A stretch of DNA of 64,000 nucleotides from Viola odorata (Eukaryota > Streptophyta > Magnoliopsida > Malpighiales > Violaceae). Where the stretch lies: the NCBI GenBank assembly GCA_963691705.1, contig OY829546.1, positions 1,746,001-1,810,000 on the forward strand, in the 5' to 3' direction. The notes beneath the pieces were generated by a model that was not told the DNA's origin, searched no databases, and saw only the letters and a program-made list of their open reading frames with translations. Positions 24,592 through 39,652 of this stretch are shown in pieces; the first letter of the stretch is position 1; each line of letters begins with the position of its first letter. A program made the translations under genes and the position numbers.

Positions 24592-27500
24592 CTAATGCTC
24601 CATAGAGACTGGATTACCTGCTTCATTTCCACAGCTCAAATCATTGTAATCACCTAATGGAAAACCCCTCTCCCTCCTTGAATTGCCATTAACACATTTG
24701 ACTAACTTAACTGGTTTATCTCTTTCATCATTTCCTTCGTCTTTGCGTTTCCTTGTAACATCGGTGGCTGTGAATTTCAACAATCTGGGAACGGGCAAAA
24801 ACATAGCATCCATAGAATCAGCCATCTCTAAGTCACCATCTACTTTGTGTTCTCCACTCCACTTGTCACCAATGTGAGAGATATCATTGTAACCTAAACT
24901 TTTGCCGTCTGACACCGAGAAATCACACTCTAGCCTTGATTTACAAATAATGGTTTTTGCATAGATCTTGGAGATGGTGCCATCAAATACTCTTACACCT
25001 TGATCTTCAACAATCAGTAGCCACTCTGGAAATCAGAAGACTTGATAAAATTAGGCAAAAGTCAAATGCAATGGGTCCTCTATAAGTAGCTCCTACCCAA
25101 AATCGTCCAGTTATCAATGACAGGGACACGTTTCAGTCCAGAAGGTGATGCCATAGTGTACCCAGAGGGAAAGCTGATCGAGTAACTTTATCTTCCACTT
25201 TAAGAATGATACAACAGAAGCCACTCCATGACATAAACATGCTTGTTGAGAACCATACAAGAAATGCAACAGGCGCTTAACTCCAGAAAAGCGGGATCAA
25301 AACAATAGGGAACAGGTGGCAAAAGAACTCACTGATAAGAGCTAGAGGAGTGGAAACATTTGGAATGCTTCTTTGACTCTCCATGCCACACTGATTTTTA
25401 ACCCATTGCATCAATTTGGAAGCCAGACAAGATCCAGAGAAAGCTTGCAGATAGGAAATACCTTTCATTGGGTCACCATTTTCCCTGTCATTGGGTCACC
25501 ATTTTCCCTGTCATCAGTAAGATCATAAGATGGATCATGTTAGATGCACTAATAAAATGCTCTAATAAATGATTCTTACATCACAGCTGAAACCGTGTTC
25601 CTTCGTACCTGACGAACCGTATGGCACTGTCAGCAACAAACAGCCATGTCACAGCAAGGTCTTTCAAGCGCTCAATAGGTAATTGCATATCCTTTCCAGG
25701 GCCAAATAAGGAACTGCCCACAACTGTCACAGCATCATACAAGATTTCTCGTAGCAAGACCTCATCTTCATAATTTTGACAAAAGTCAAGCATAGATAAC
25801 ACCAATCAGCACAAATTTCAAATCAGGGCCGTGAGTAGTTCACTGCTTTAAATAATGTTTAGAGCAGGAGGGAACTTTCAATTGTTCAAGCAGGCTGGCC
25901 TATCTAATTAACAACAGCTCTTATGAGAACACGCTAAAGCAAAGCAGCACTATATATGCCATCTATACGGCATCACCTATATAACTTCCTGACTGGCATG
26001 ATAAAGTGAAAATAGATCAATGCTAAGTACTACATTACTATTTCCAGTCCGGTTCAAATGGTGGCTACACACAACTTGTCGCACAGCCAAAGCATGAATG
26101 AAGATGAACAATACCTTGAGGCTTATGCAAGCTTTCAGCGTTCACTTCACATGGTAATTTACTTACAATGGGCACACCCAAATCCAATATCAGGAAAGTA
26201 GTATGCATAATGTCTTGTCACTGACAGATTGCATACTTCCTCTTGGAAGGAAAGGCACCAACTAGCTTCAATATCTTTCGTTATTGTACAACATGCAATC
26301 TCCACCAATTAGATTGAACTATCCTTGCATATATCTATTCTATGATTTCCCATGCAAAAGACACTAAGCATTGGGAGTGAAGAAATTCCCTGTACAACCA
26401 TGGCATGAGGAGCAACTAGATTAGCATATTAAGTCTATTGCTGTCACATTCTATCACATGGGATAAATAAAGCTCACTGGAAGAAGGGGTAGCTAGGGAA
26501 ACTATATAGTTGAGATTGATAGATAAAAGGTAAAATACTGACCACAAGAGAGATGGCAGGCAAAACTGGATCCAACAACATCCAGAGAAGGGTATCTGCC
26601 AAGTAATAACAAGTAATCAAAAACCACAAACATCACCATTGAGAAATAAAAGAAGAAAAGGATTGCAAAAGACTATGACATCAAACTTGGTGGATTCAAG
26701 ATTACCAACCTGCCTGACCTACTCACTATCTACTAACCAGAGCAAATTACGTGAAAACGATATGTTATAAAAACCAAGTTTAAATATGATTACGCCCATT
26801 ACAAGAAGTAATTTTCGACTTGGAGCCAGAGACAAATTTAACCAAAAAAGCCAACATCTGAGCAACACAGAAACAACAATAGCTTAAACATGCCATAGGC
26901 TAAGCATACCATTACAAGTCAATCAACAGCTAAAACAAAAGAACCAATACTTACCAATAAAGCGATAGCTACGGAAGGCCTCAATCACCTGAACAGCAGA
27001 ACTGCACAGCTCTTTCTGGAGTTCTGCTCTTGAAATTCCACACCCAAACTTCAAGCACAGACTGAGCAGAAAACACTCGATCATAACAACCCCAGCTAAC
27101 GACCCAACTGTACAACCCTCACTAACCAGCCCTTCACGATCCCTAGCACTAACAACTGGGAAAAACAATCCCAAATCGTCCCCAACTTTACCTTATGACC
27201 CAAATGTGCACCAAATCTGCAAAACACGAGCTCAAAACCTCACACTCACCATTTTTGTCAAAATCTGCACCGCGACATAAGCTAATGTAACCAACGACCT
27301 TTTCCAACAAGCTTTCCACCTCTTTCCTTGAACATTTCTTCTCTAACACTAACCTACACAGCTCGTAAATGGCTGGAGCAAGAACCGCAACTTTCTTAGC
27401 TGCATTGTCCGTGCAAGAAGTGCATGAAACAAGAAGCTGAAAAAGCTCTTTAGCTATGGAGAGTTGCAGCGAAGCCTCGTCGGAAGCGGTTGATTTCATG

Positions 27501-27700
27501 GAGTGGAAAGTTAAAGCGGAGTAGAACCAGACCATTTCAAGAGGTGGGTCGGGTACATTTTGGAGGAAGCGAGAGAAAATTGCGGTGAAATTTGAAAAAT
27601 CAGTGACGCCGTTCCGGTGTTCGGTTAAGAACCGGTGAACTGATTCTTTTAGCATGACGTGGATAGCATCGGAGGTGAAATCTAGTGCGGTGAGGCTCAT
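24592..27700 (-). pseudogene. Decayed plant gene of unknown function with several frameshifts
   Basis: The minus strand starts MSLTALDFTSDAIHVMLKES at 27700. Pieces are 27700-26955, 26595-26543 (DTLLWMLLDPVLPAISLV), about 25800-25609 (EDEVLLREILYDAVTVVGSS), about 25489-25333, about 25290-25080 and 25025-24592 (WLLIVEDQGVRVFDGTISKI, ending NPVSMEH). I do not recognise a domain; it looks like a soluble, Leu-rich helical protein. Sense jumps frame near 27190 (IWVIR then stop; KVGDDLGLFFPVVSA resumes), near 25210 (HGVASVV to LKVEDKVTRSAF) and near 25160 (to SGYTMASPSGLKRVPVIDNW). The acceptor of the third piece is not evident. Several lesions argue for a pseudogene; assembly error is the alternative. 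Confidence 0.6.
25467..25512 (-). repeat. 23-bp tandem duplication across a splice acceptor
   Basis: Two exact copies of a 23-bp unit (25467-25489 and 25490-25512). On the minus strand each copy contains GACAG/GGAAAATGGTG, so the 3' splice site and the first codons of the exon are doubled. 23 is not a multiple of three, so the two acceptors give different frames; only use of the copy ending at 25489 joins the open frame GDPMKGISYL. Confidence 0.75.
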
Positions 27701-27834
27701 GATGATGACGAAGATGATGGATTGTTGAGAAATTTGATGATAATTAGGTGTTTTGGATGATTGGAGATTATGGTTTCATGGGTCGAGTAGGAAATGGGAG
27801 TGAAGTTGAAACCCTAGGAATGCGGGGAAATGTA

Positions 27835-28067
27835 TCAAGTGTCTTCTTCCTAATATCAATGTTTGGGCTGGAAAGTGCCCTAAGAACATCCATAATCATA
27901 TCCACCATAACTTCTCTATGAGAAGACTTCAGCTCGTTCAGACGATCTAGCACTATAAGCTTCACATTGTTGTCACTTTGTGAAAGAAGAAGCTGACAAT
28001 AGGTGTTTGCAGTGTTTGCAGCAGCTCTAATAGCAGTAGGCGCAGATGAGAGGGAAACAAGTGTATG
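27835..28067 (-). pseudogene. Fragment of coatomer subunit beta (beta-COP)
   Basis: On the minus strand the translation reads [17 protein letters not shown], then [20 protein letters not shown], then [19 protein letters not shown]. This is a well-conserved stretch of the beta-COP HEAT-repeat region of the COPI coat. Only about 78 codons remain; both edges pass abruptly into unrelated sequence. The short word AANT is duplicated (AANTANTYC), another sign of decay. It lies just upstream of the start of the decayed gene at 27700. Confidence 0.8.
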
Positions 28068-28153
28068 ATGATAAAAAAGTTGTGTCAATTCAAGAAAAAT
28101 CATATACTAAAGAAAAGAGTGCAATATACTAAAGAAAAGAGCATACATATATA

Positions 28154-28413
28154 CTCCCTCCGTCCCACAATACATGTCGTTTTAGGATAGTAAAAATTCG
28201 TAGGACAATGATTTTTGATCTAATTTTATTACACATTGTTTCATTTTTACTCTTAATTTCCACTCAAATTACCACGCCATCATCAAATTGGATTGATTCA
28301 TAATTTTTTTTTGGCATTTTCACAAAATATATGCTTCAGAAAAGATAAAATGACAAGTATTATGAACAGTAAGAATCCGCAGGAAAACGACATGTATTGT
28401 GGAACGGAGGGAG
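28154..28413. mobile_element. Stowaway/mariner-type MITE
   Basis: A 260-bp element with inverted ends CTCCCTCCGTCCCACAATAC and its complement GTATTGTGGAACGGAGGGAG, flanked by TA on both sides (28152-28153, 28414-28415). Ends and TA duplication are diagnostic of Stowaway (Tc1/mariner) MITEs. Confidence 0.92.
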
Positions 28414-28460
28414 TATTTAACTACGAGTATATTATTAATGCATATATATTTAATAATGTA

Positions 28461-29383
28461 CTCCCTCAAGTCCGAAATATATGTCGTCCTGGAGCGAAAA
28501 AGCAGGTCCGAATTATATAATATGTCGTTCTCGGCATCCAGAGCTAGAGAAGACGACGATGCCCCTGCCTGCCCTTTTGTCGACGACCGCGGCTTTAGCT
28601 TGGCTCCACGGTCACATCATTCCATGTTGGTCTCGTTTGAAAATCAAATTTGGGGGAACGACAAAATTTTGCAGTGGCTGGAATTGAAATTGATTTTGCA
28701 GTGGCTGCAATTGAAATGGATTTTTGCAGATTGGGTATTTGATTTTGCAGATTGGGTATTTTGATTTTAGCAGTTTGGTTCGGCGAGCTGTGAGCGGCTG
28801 TGATGGAGAGCGGATTGGCAGAGAGGGAGAGATGATTTTGCGGCTGTGGTGGTGGTTGGCTGATTTGGTTTAGGTGATTTTTGGTTTGCGTAGAGGAGAG
28901 GCCGGAAGAAGTGAATAGTAAATAGTTGTACCAAATAAGTTATAATGGCACAATGGTAAATTAGAGTTATTTATTTATTTATTCTGTTTGAACTAATCGG
29001 GACGAGAAATCTTGCTCAAAACTGATAAAAATTCGAACGGAAAATACCGAAATGTGAAATAAAATAGAATAAAAGAAATGATACGAAATAAAAATATAAA
29101 AATGTAAGGTATACGGAAATGTTCAATCTATGGTTCGAGAAAACTCGTTTGGAACTCATTGAAAATTTGGAAATTTAGAAATTTGGACACTGGGCTCAAC
29201 TTGGCCCAACTTGCCAAGCCGGGCTTGAAGCCGACAGCTCCAGATTTGAGCTATTTACATTTGTAAATAGCTAGAGAGGGTGGGGGTATTATGGTCAAAA
29301 AGTGCATCGTTTTCTCCGAGCTAATCATTTTCTTAAACCACGTACAAATACCCAAAACGACGTTTATTTCGTACCGGAGGGAG
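28461..29383. mobile_element. Long Stowaway/mariner-type element
   Basis: 923 bp between CTCCCTCAAGTCCGAAATAT and the complementary end whose terminus reads CTCCCTCCGGTACGAAATAA on the opposite strand, with TA flanks (28459-28460, 29384-29385). TIRs run about 30 bp. The interior (28.5-28.9 kb) is GC-richer than usual for a MITE and has a short open frame at 28399-28764 of no known family, so it may be a non-autonomous derivative with foreign filler. No transposase DDD motif seen. Confidence 0.8.
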
Positions 29384-29385
29384 TA

Positions 29386-30223
29386 TATACTAAAGAAAAA
29401 TCAAAAAGTTTGTGGGGGCAGAAACTCCCCCTGGTCTCTTAAAGGATCCGCCCCGAAGTGTGCTGGCACATTCAGCTGTGGAAGTGGCAGTCACAGTCAA
29501 AGAGAAATTATAATCTTAAATTTTCAAATAGTTAAATTTAATTTTAAATTTTTTAATAATTATTCATATGGCAAGCTTCTTTTAATTTTGTGTGTGAAAA
29601 AAGTATTTCTTAAATTTATTCGAAGTAAACAATATTTTACGTAAGCATAATAAATAACAAAATAATTACAATAACGCTATTAAGATTTAGTTTTTAATAA
29701 CTTTACATACATAATATACATACATACTTAGACTTGAGCACTAGGCAGCTCATGATCGGCTTGGGTCATCTACGTTAATCTATACTTAAAGAAAATAAGT
29801 TTTTTCATTATTTTTGTTGCCACAACAGATATGACAGTAAGAAATTGTCAATTATTATAATAGGAAAATAGCTTTGCAGAATTTCCAGGATTGAAAATTA
29901 ATTTAATTTAATCAATCGGACCTATTTGGAACAATTGGACAAACGCAATAATACTTGAAAACATAAAAACCTACTTAGCTCTTTTTTCCCCATATAACGA
30001 AATAATAATAATGAGTATGAGCTAACGTTTAAGTTCTTCAAAGTAATTAAGATCAACATTTCATGCAGAACATTATCACCATCATAAATAAATCATCCAT
30101 AAATCATCCAGAACATTATCAATACACTCAAAAACTTAAGTTACTGATAGGAGTAAGATAAATCATCCAGAACATTATCTTCATCACGAAAACTACACCC
30201 ATGAGATAGGGCCAACAAAGTGA
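29386..30223. other. AT-rich spacer
   Basis: No gene seen. The right part should include the 3' UTR of the DUF3615-like gene; the nearly repeated phrase ATAAATCATCCAGAACATTATC occurs near 30.10 and 30.16 kb. Confidence 0.4.
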
Positions 30224-31666
30224 TTAGGTAGGGCGACGCCCATAAAAGCTACACCCTCTCGGGTGATAGACTTCTTGATCACAAAACAGACAACCATAAT
30301 CCATTCCTGAAATTGAAATTACAAATCACACATTACACCAAGCAAAATTCTTCGCTAGCAGGGTCCAATATGATGATAAAACAACCAGTCAACCACACAC
30401 ACACACATATATATAGAGAGAAATATAGTAGCCTTACCAGTAACAGGGTCCAATATGCAACAAACACTCACAACCCTCTCTTCAAATCCTACCACCTCTG
30501 CAAAAAACATACAACGTTTTTTCTCATCGCTGGACTCTGCAATGAAGTTGAGATGAAAATGGACAACCCTCGGGCCAAAGGAATAACCCTCACAGCAAAT
30601 CTTATCCAGCTCGAAATTAGTTCCCTTTTCCAAAAATAAAATGAAATAAAATTAGTTAAAAGTGACTGTTTGATGATATATATATATATATAACAAAGAC
30701 AATAATAATAGAAAACGCACATTCTGCGCATTGTGTTGTGCCAATCCAATTTTTGCACAATCCTCATAGAACAGCTGATCTCTTTTCCTCATCCATCCCC
30801 GATAGATTGAAGATCCAAGAAACACGTTTCTTTCTCGCTTAGTTTTCAGCTTTGAAAGCCTAAATAATTATAAACAACCAAAACTTGTAATAATAAGCCA
30901 ACCAAACCGCTAACTAAAACTAAAACTGAGGAAATTATTCTACAAAACTTACATCCAATTGATTTCAGATTCTGTTATTTCCTTTTCCTCGTTCATATCT
31001 CCTTTTCCTCGTTCATTTTCTTCCATAGTTTTCAGATTCGAAAGCCTAAATAATTATAAACAATCAAAACTTGTAATAATAAGCCAACCAAATCGCTAAC
31101 TAAAACTAAAACTGATGAACTTATTCTACAAAACTTACATCTCCATGATTTCGGATTCTGTTACTTCCTTTTCCTCTTTCAAATTCTCACATTGCCATGT
31201 TATGGATCTGCATGCAATTCATGTAATTGTAATCCAATGCTGATTTATAACTCAACTAATTTGCTTAACATATGCATATCAGCAGATATTACACACAAAT
31301 ACCAGCAATTTTAATCACATTGATTTAAAGCAGCAAAAAGACAACGTATACATCTGATTCCAGTGTAATTCTGAATCAAAACATGTATATGTATAGAGTG
31401 GGAGGTGGAACGAAAATGATGAAGAAAAAGGGTACGAAGAAGAATAAATAGCACCAAAATAGATGGACGCACGGAGAAAAAAACAAGAAAACAAGTTGGT
31501 CAGAAACATTGTCAGGCAGACCAAAGCAGCATTGACGAAAACTATAACCTCTGCGAACAAACAGAAGAATGTAGAACATGTATATATAAAGAATAGCCAC
31601 CATATACCTGAGAAAATCCGAAACAGCTTCAGGAGAATCTAGAAGCTGACTTTTGTCAAATTCCAT
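30224..31666 (-). CDS. DUF3615-like plant protein
   Basis: Six exons, 31666-31608 (within an exon starting at 31691), 31207-31139, 31045-30953, 30859-30721, 30624-30438 and 30306-30224, join in frame to 630 nt, 209 aa, from MEFDKSQLLDSPEAVSDFLR to a TAA. The C-terminal half has a DUF3615-like pattern: LAQHNAQNGTNFEL, VVHFHLNFIA, CMFFAEV, VSVCCILDP, then CLFCDQEVYHPRGCSFYG with paired cysteines. The biochemical role is unknown. Exons 2 and 3 are a tandem duplication (EEKE.TESEI in each, with similar introns). The start is the first in-frame ATG; upstream untranslated exons appear at about 32.96-32.85 and near 32.7 kb. All splice sites are canonical. Confidence 0.7.
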
Positions 31667-31699
31667 TGAATTTGTGCCAAAGATAACAGGTCTGTAACA

Positions 31700-32990
31700 A
31701 TCACGATCATGCACAGCACATTAATATGCACTGCAAGACTTGAGATCAGTCAAATACTTGAGCATATTCACAGTATTCACAATACTAGAGCACATTAAAC
31801 ACTTCCCTTGATTTACGAGTAATAGAAAATAGAAGCATACAAGAAATATGAGAATAAAGGTTATTAATGGATTTTAAAATGAGAAAAAAAAGTAATGCAA
31901 TCCACTTATCATGTTAGGAAGTAAATGTAAAAAATACATGTATTTATTTTCAATGAATTCTGATTGTCTTGGCATCAAAGAAAGCATAAATGCAAAGGGA
32001 ACCAAAATCAATCTTTTTGTTGTTGAGTGAGCAAAAATAGTAACGGACCATTTGACAACGAAAGTGAACCCACAAGATTCCAGGTTCTCACTGTAACGTG
32101 CAAGAAATGAAACAAATCCTGAAAATTTGTCACGTTGGGACTGGGATATAAAAATAGGAGGCCGCTTCCATCTCTTTGGTCACAAATAAAACAAGACTTC
32201 AATGAGATAAACTTCAGTACTCCTGATATAACAAAATCATATGTGCTCCCAAATTCCTTTTCTTTTACATTCTATATAAGTGACAATGGTTTTTAGATAA
32301 GGCACGTTTGCCTTAAGGTGAGTCTGCAATTTTTAACATCGGATCAAAGTACACCGAGTGGAGATCAAAACTGTGTCACTTGATTACTTGCTACGCTACG
32401 TAGGTGCGATGCTATTTACTAACCTTGGACAAGAACATGTGCTAAGATATGAGGTTTGCCTAAATAATAACAAAATCATATGTGCACAAGAAATCCATCA
32501 ACATTTAATATATCTATATGCTCATATAAAATAGGTATCTGGTCAAGCACAGAGTTCCGATAACAGCAGAACAGAACAGATGATATGGCATCCGATATCA
32601 GACAAACAAACAAAAGGCAGGATTTGGTGAACTTATATATGCTAAAATCGCGTGTTCCTGAGAAGAGTATTTACCTGAGAGTGGGAGGTGGAATGAAAAC
32701 GATGAAAAGATTGGGAGGGTTCAAATTGGTCAGATGATGAACAGATGATGAACGCATGGAGAAAAAACAAGAAAACAAATTGGTCAGAAACATTGTTAGG
32801 CAGATCGAATCAGTGATTGGCGAGACAGAGATTGAGGAGAACAATTACCTTCACGAACAAGCAGAAGAATGCAGATCCCAGCGGTGCCCGAACCAAATTA
32901 ACTTTTGTGAATTAGGGTTTTTTGCGGGTGGTTATATACGTGGGGATTGTTTGTGCATTTACCGTTGTGTCCCTTCAGGCCAATTTCTTT
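31700..32990 (-). promoter_or_regulatory. 5' cassette of the DUF3615-like gene: promoter and untranslated exons
   Basis: On the minus strand this holds a likely first exon (about 32960-32848) with AACCCTAATTCACAAAAG, ending in a donor GTGAAG/gtaattg, and a second ending CACTCTCAG/gtaaat near 32673. Sequence from about 32.02 to 32.99 kb recurs in inverted orientation at 46.75-49.04 kb, upstream of the papain-like gene. The untranslated role is inferred from splice signals and lack of an in-frame start. The opposite strand has a 50-odd codon open frame from 32756 (MEKKQENKLVRNIV...). Confidence 0.5.
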
Positions 32991-33159
32991 TATTTATTTA
33001 TATTTTAAAAAAAATCGTGATGTTGTTGAGACAGATAGTATTTATTATTTATTTTAGTTTTGTTAATTATGTATATGTGTGACGGAGGGAGGGTTCAAAT
33101 CGTGATGTCGTTGTTAATTATGTATTAAAAAAATTTTAAAAATTTTTTAATATTATTTT

Positions 33160-33400
33160 AAAATCCAAAACGGCGTCGTATTGATTTTGCAAAACGGCGT
33201 CGTTTTGGTTTGATATCGACTCGACCGGGTCGATAGCGAGTCGACCGGTTCAACAGTTTTGTAAAAACCGACCAGGTTGATCGGTTTTTTCCGGTTCGAT
33301 TACAGGTCCGGTCCAAAAGCTGAACCAATCCGAAATCCTCCTTAGGTCACCGGTTTACCGGTCCGACCGTCGGGTCGGTCCGATTTTTAAAACACTGGAT
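33160..33400. repeat. Fragment of the ACGNCGTTTT/CCGGTT element family
   Basis: Contains two AAAACGGCGTCG palindrome-like words (33167-33200) and a run of CCGGTT/GGTCCG words, ending CGGTCCGATTTTTAAAACAC. This resembles the right half of the element at 61.62-62.17 kb, so I call it a truncated, diverged copy. A more degenerate tract with similar words continues near 34.13-34.60 kb. Confidence 0.55.
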
Positions 33401-34900
33401 AGAGAACTTGAAAGGATTAATGCAGTACATTTGTTAATGAGCTTGGACCCAGAACATGGCCAGTATTTATTTATTTAATTTCAGCAAAAATAATTCAACA
33501 ACTATTTTCTTATAAGAAAAATAAACAACGAAATTAAAAGTATTCTCCTGTATATTTTTAGTGATTATAAAATAATTATAATTTTTTCATTTTATAAAAC
33601 ACCAATTAGCTTTTTACTAAAAAAATATATGTATTTTCTATCAATTTGACATTTAAAAAATAAGGAAGTACTCGTTAGTTTCTTTTTATTTCAATTTGAT
33701 ATTGGGAAGTGAGGAATTTAATTACAAACACACTTTTACACCTATAAACTTTGGTCAATGAAAAAGAAGATTAATCGGTTGTTCTATACTTCTCGGATCG
33801 GATATCTGATATCCAAATAAAACTTCAATTCGGTTACGGATAGGATAAAATTTTATTCTCTCGGATCGGTTTACGGTTGGTTTGAATTAGATTTTCGGAT
33901 TTCGGTTTTGTTGCTCAACCCTAATACAAACATAGGGATCAACACTAAACACTTGAAAATGCAAGGACTATTTAGGACAATTACACAAACGTAGAGACCC
34001 TAAGGGTCTTTTAGCCTAAAAAGTTCTATAAATTATGAATGTTCCACTTTATCTTATATAGTTTAAATTTTTGCAATATAAATCCTATAATTTTATGAAA
34101 GTTTTAATTTAAAAGAAATTAATAGTTAAAAATTGAGGTTCAACTGGGGTCATAAAATCGGTCAGGAGTTAAAGGTCTGAGGTTCAACCGGGGTCGAATC
34201 GGATTGATACGTGATTTTAATAAATTAATAAATAAAATGTAATAGTTGTGTTAAGTATACAAGTTTTAAAAGATAAATGAAAATTTTATCTTATATCTGT
34301 TTTAGTTGTTCTAATTTAGTATCACAAACATAGTGTTGGTGTAGTGTGTGAGCTTTCATTAGCCAATATGTTGAACATGGTTCAAATTCCATATTTAACA
34401 TTTTTTCAGGATTTATTTTATTTGGTCAACTCGATTTAACCCAAATTGAGTCGACCTATACACCAATTCGATTGGTTGGGTCGACCGATTTACAACGTAA
34501 ATCATAAAAAGAGGGCGTTTAGAGTTTTCAAACCCGATTTACTGACCGATCATCGGGTTTTCGACCGGATAGAACTGAGTTTGACCACTTTGAAAAAATG
34601 TTATAAATAGAAGTGATAGAGAAATGTTTTTTAAAATATTAAAAAAATAAAAATTTAAAATAAATTTAAAATAAAAATAAAAATAACTGTTTTAATTACA
34701 TTACGTCCTACTATATTTATTTCATTTTTTTTTGTTAAAATTTCATTTTTTTTTGCTTACTATTTGTTTGAACCTTTTAATTATTATATATAAATTTAAA
34801 CTGTAATTTCTAAGAAAATATAAAGTATTTATTTTAAATTATAGAAGATTTAGTGAAATATTTGATAAAGTAATTTCTCCTTAATACACAGGTTTACCCC
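33401..34900. other. AT-rich spacer with degenerate repeats and a possible tRNA-derived SINE trace
   Basis: No gene. Near 34.33-34.42 kb a phrase with A-box-like TAGTGTGTGAGC and B-box-like GGTTCAAATTCC spacing hints at a decayed SINE head. Words such as ACCGGGG and CGACCGG near 34.15-34.60 kb are remnants of the CCGGTT family. Confidence 0.35.
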
Positions 34901-34949
34901 AATCTATGAGAGGAATACACAAGTTTCGTAACGCACAGTCACTCGATTC

Positions 34950-39401
<4,452 letters not shown>

Positions 39402-39546
39402 ATGAAAATCCGTATGTTAGCTCCCTCCATTGTCTTTAATCTAATTGTAAGGGTAGAGTACAAACATGAATATTTAATCACCCTATTTAATAGAGTAGAG
39501 TATGAGCATCAACTTTCAAAACCTCCTGTTATTACCCCGATCCTTT

Positions 39547-39650
39547 TTAGGGTCTGTTTGGCGTTCCAGTTCAGGCTCAAAATGGTCAGTGGGGAAAAGT
39601 TCAGTGGGAAAACGACTTCTGGGAAACGGAGTGTGCTGTTTGGTAAAAAA
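39547..39650. mobile_element. Isolated terminus of the 10.7-14.9 kb element family
   Basis: GGGTCTGTTTGGCGTTCCAG followed by AGTGTGCTGTTTGGT matches the inverted right end of the Pack-type element (GGGCCTGTTTGGCGTTCCGG ... AGTGTGCTGTTTGGT) over about 100 bp. It points rightward, into the TM9 pseudogene. I found no partner end to the right, so it is a solo or truncated terminus at the junction of two pseudogenes. Confidence 0.7.
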
Positions 39651-39652
39651 AA

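Noticed and set aside
24183..24605. 140-codon plus-strand frame at the 3' end of the decayed gene
   Set aside because: It overlaps the minus-strand last exon and its 3' flank and has no protein-like pattern.
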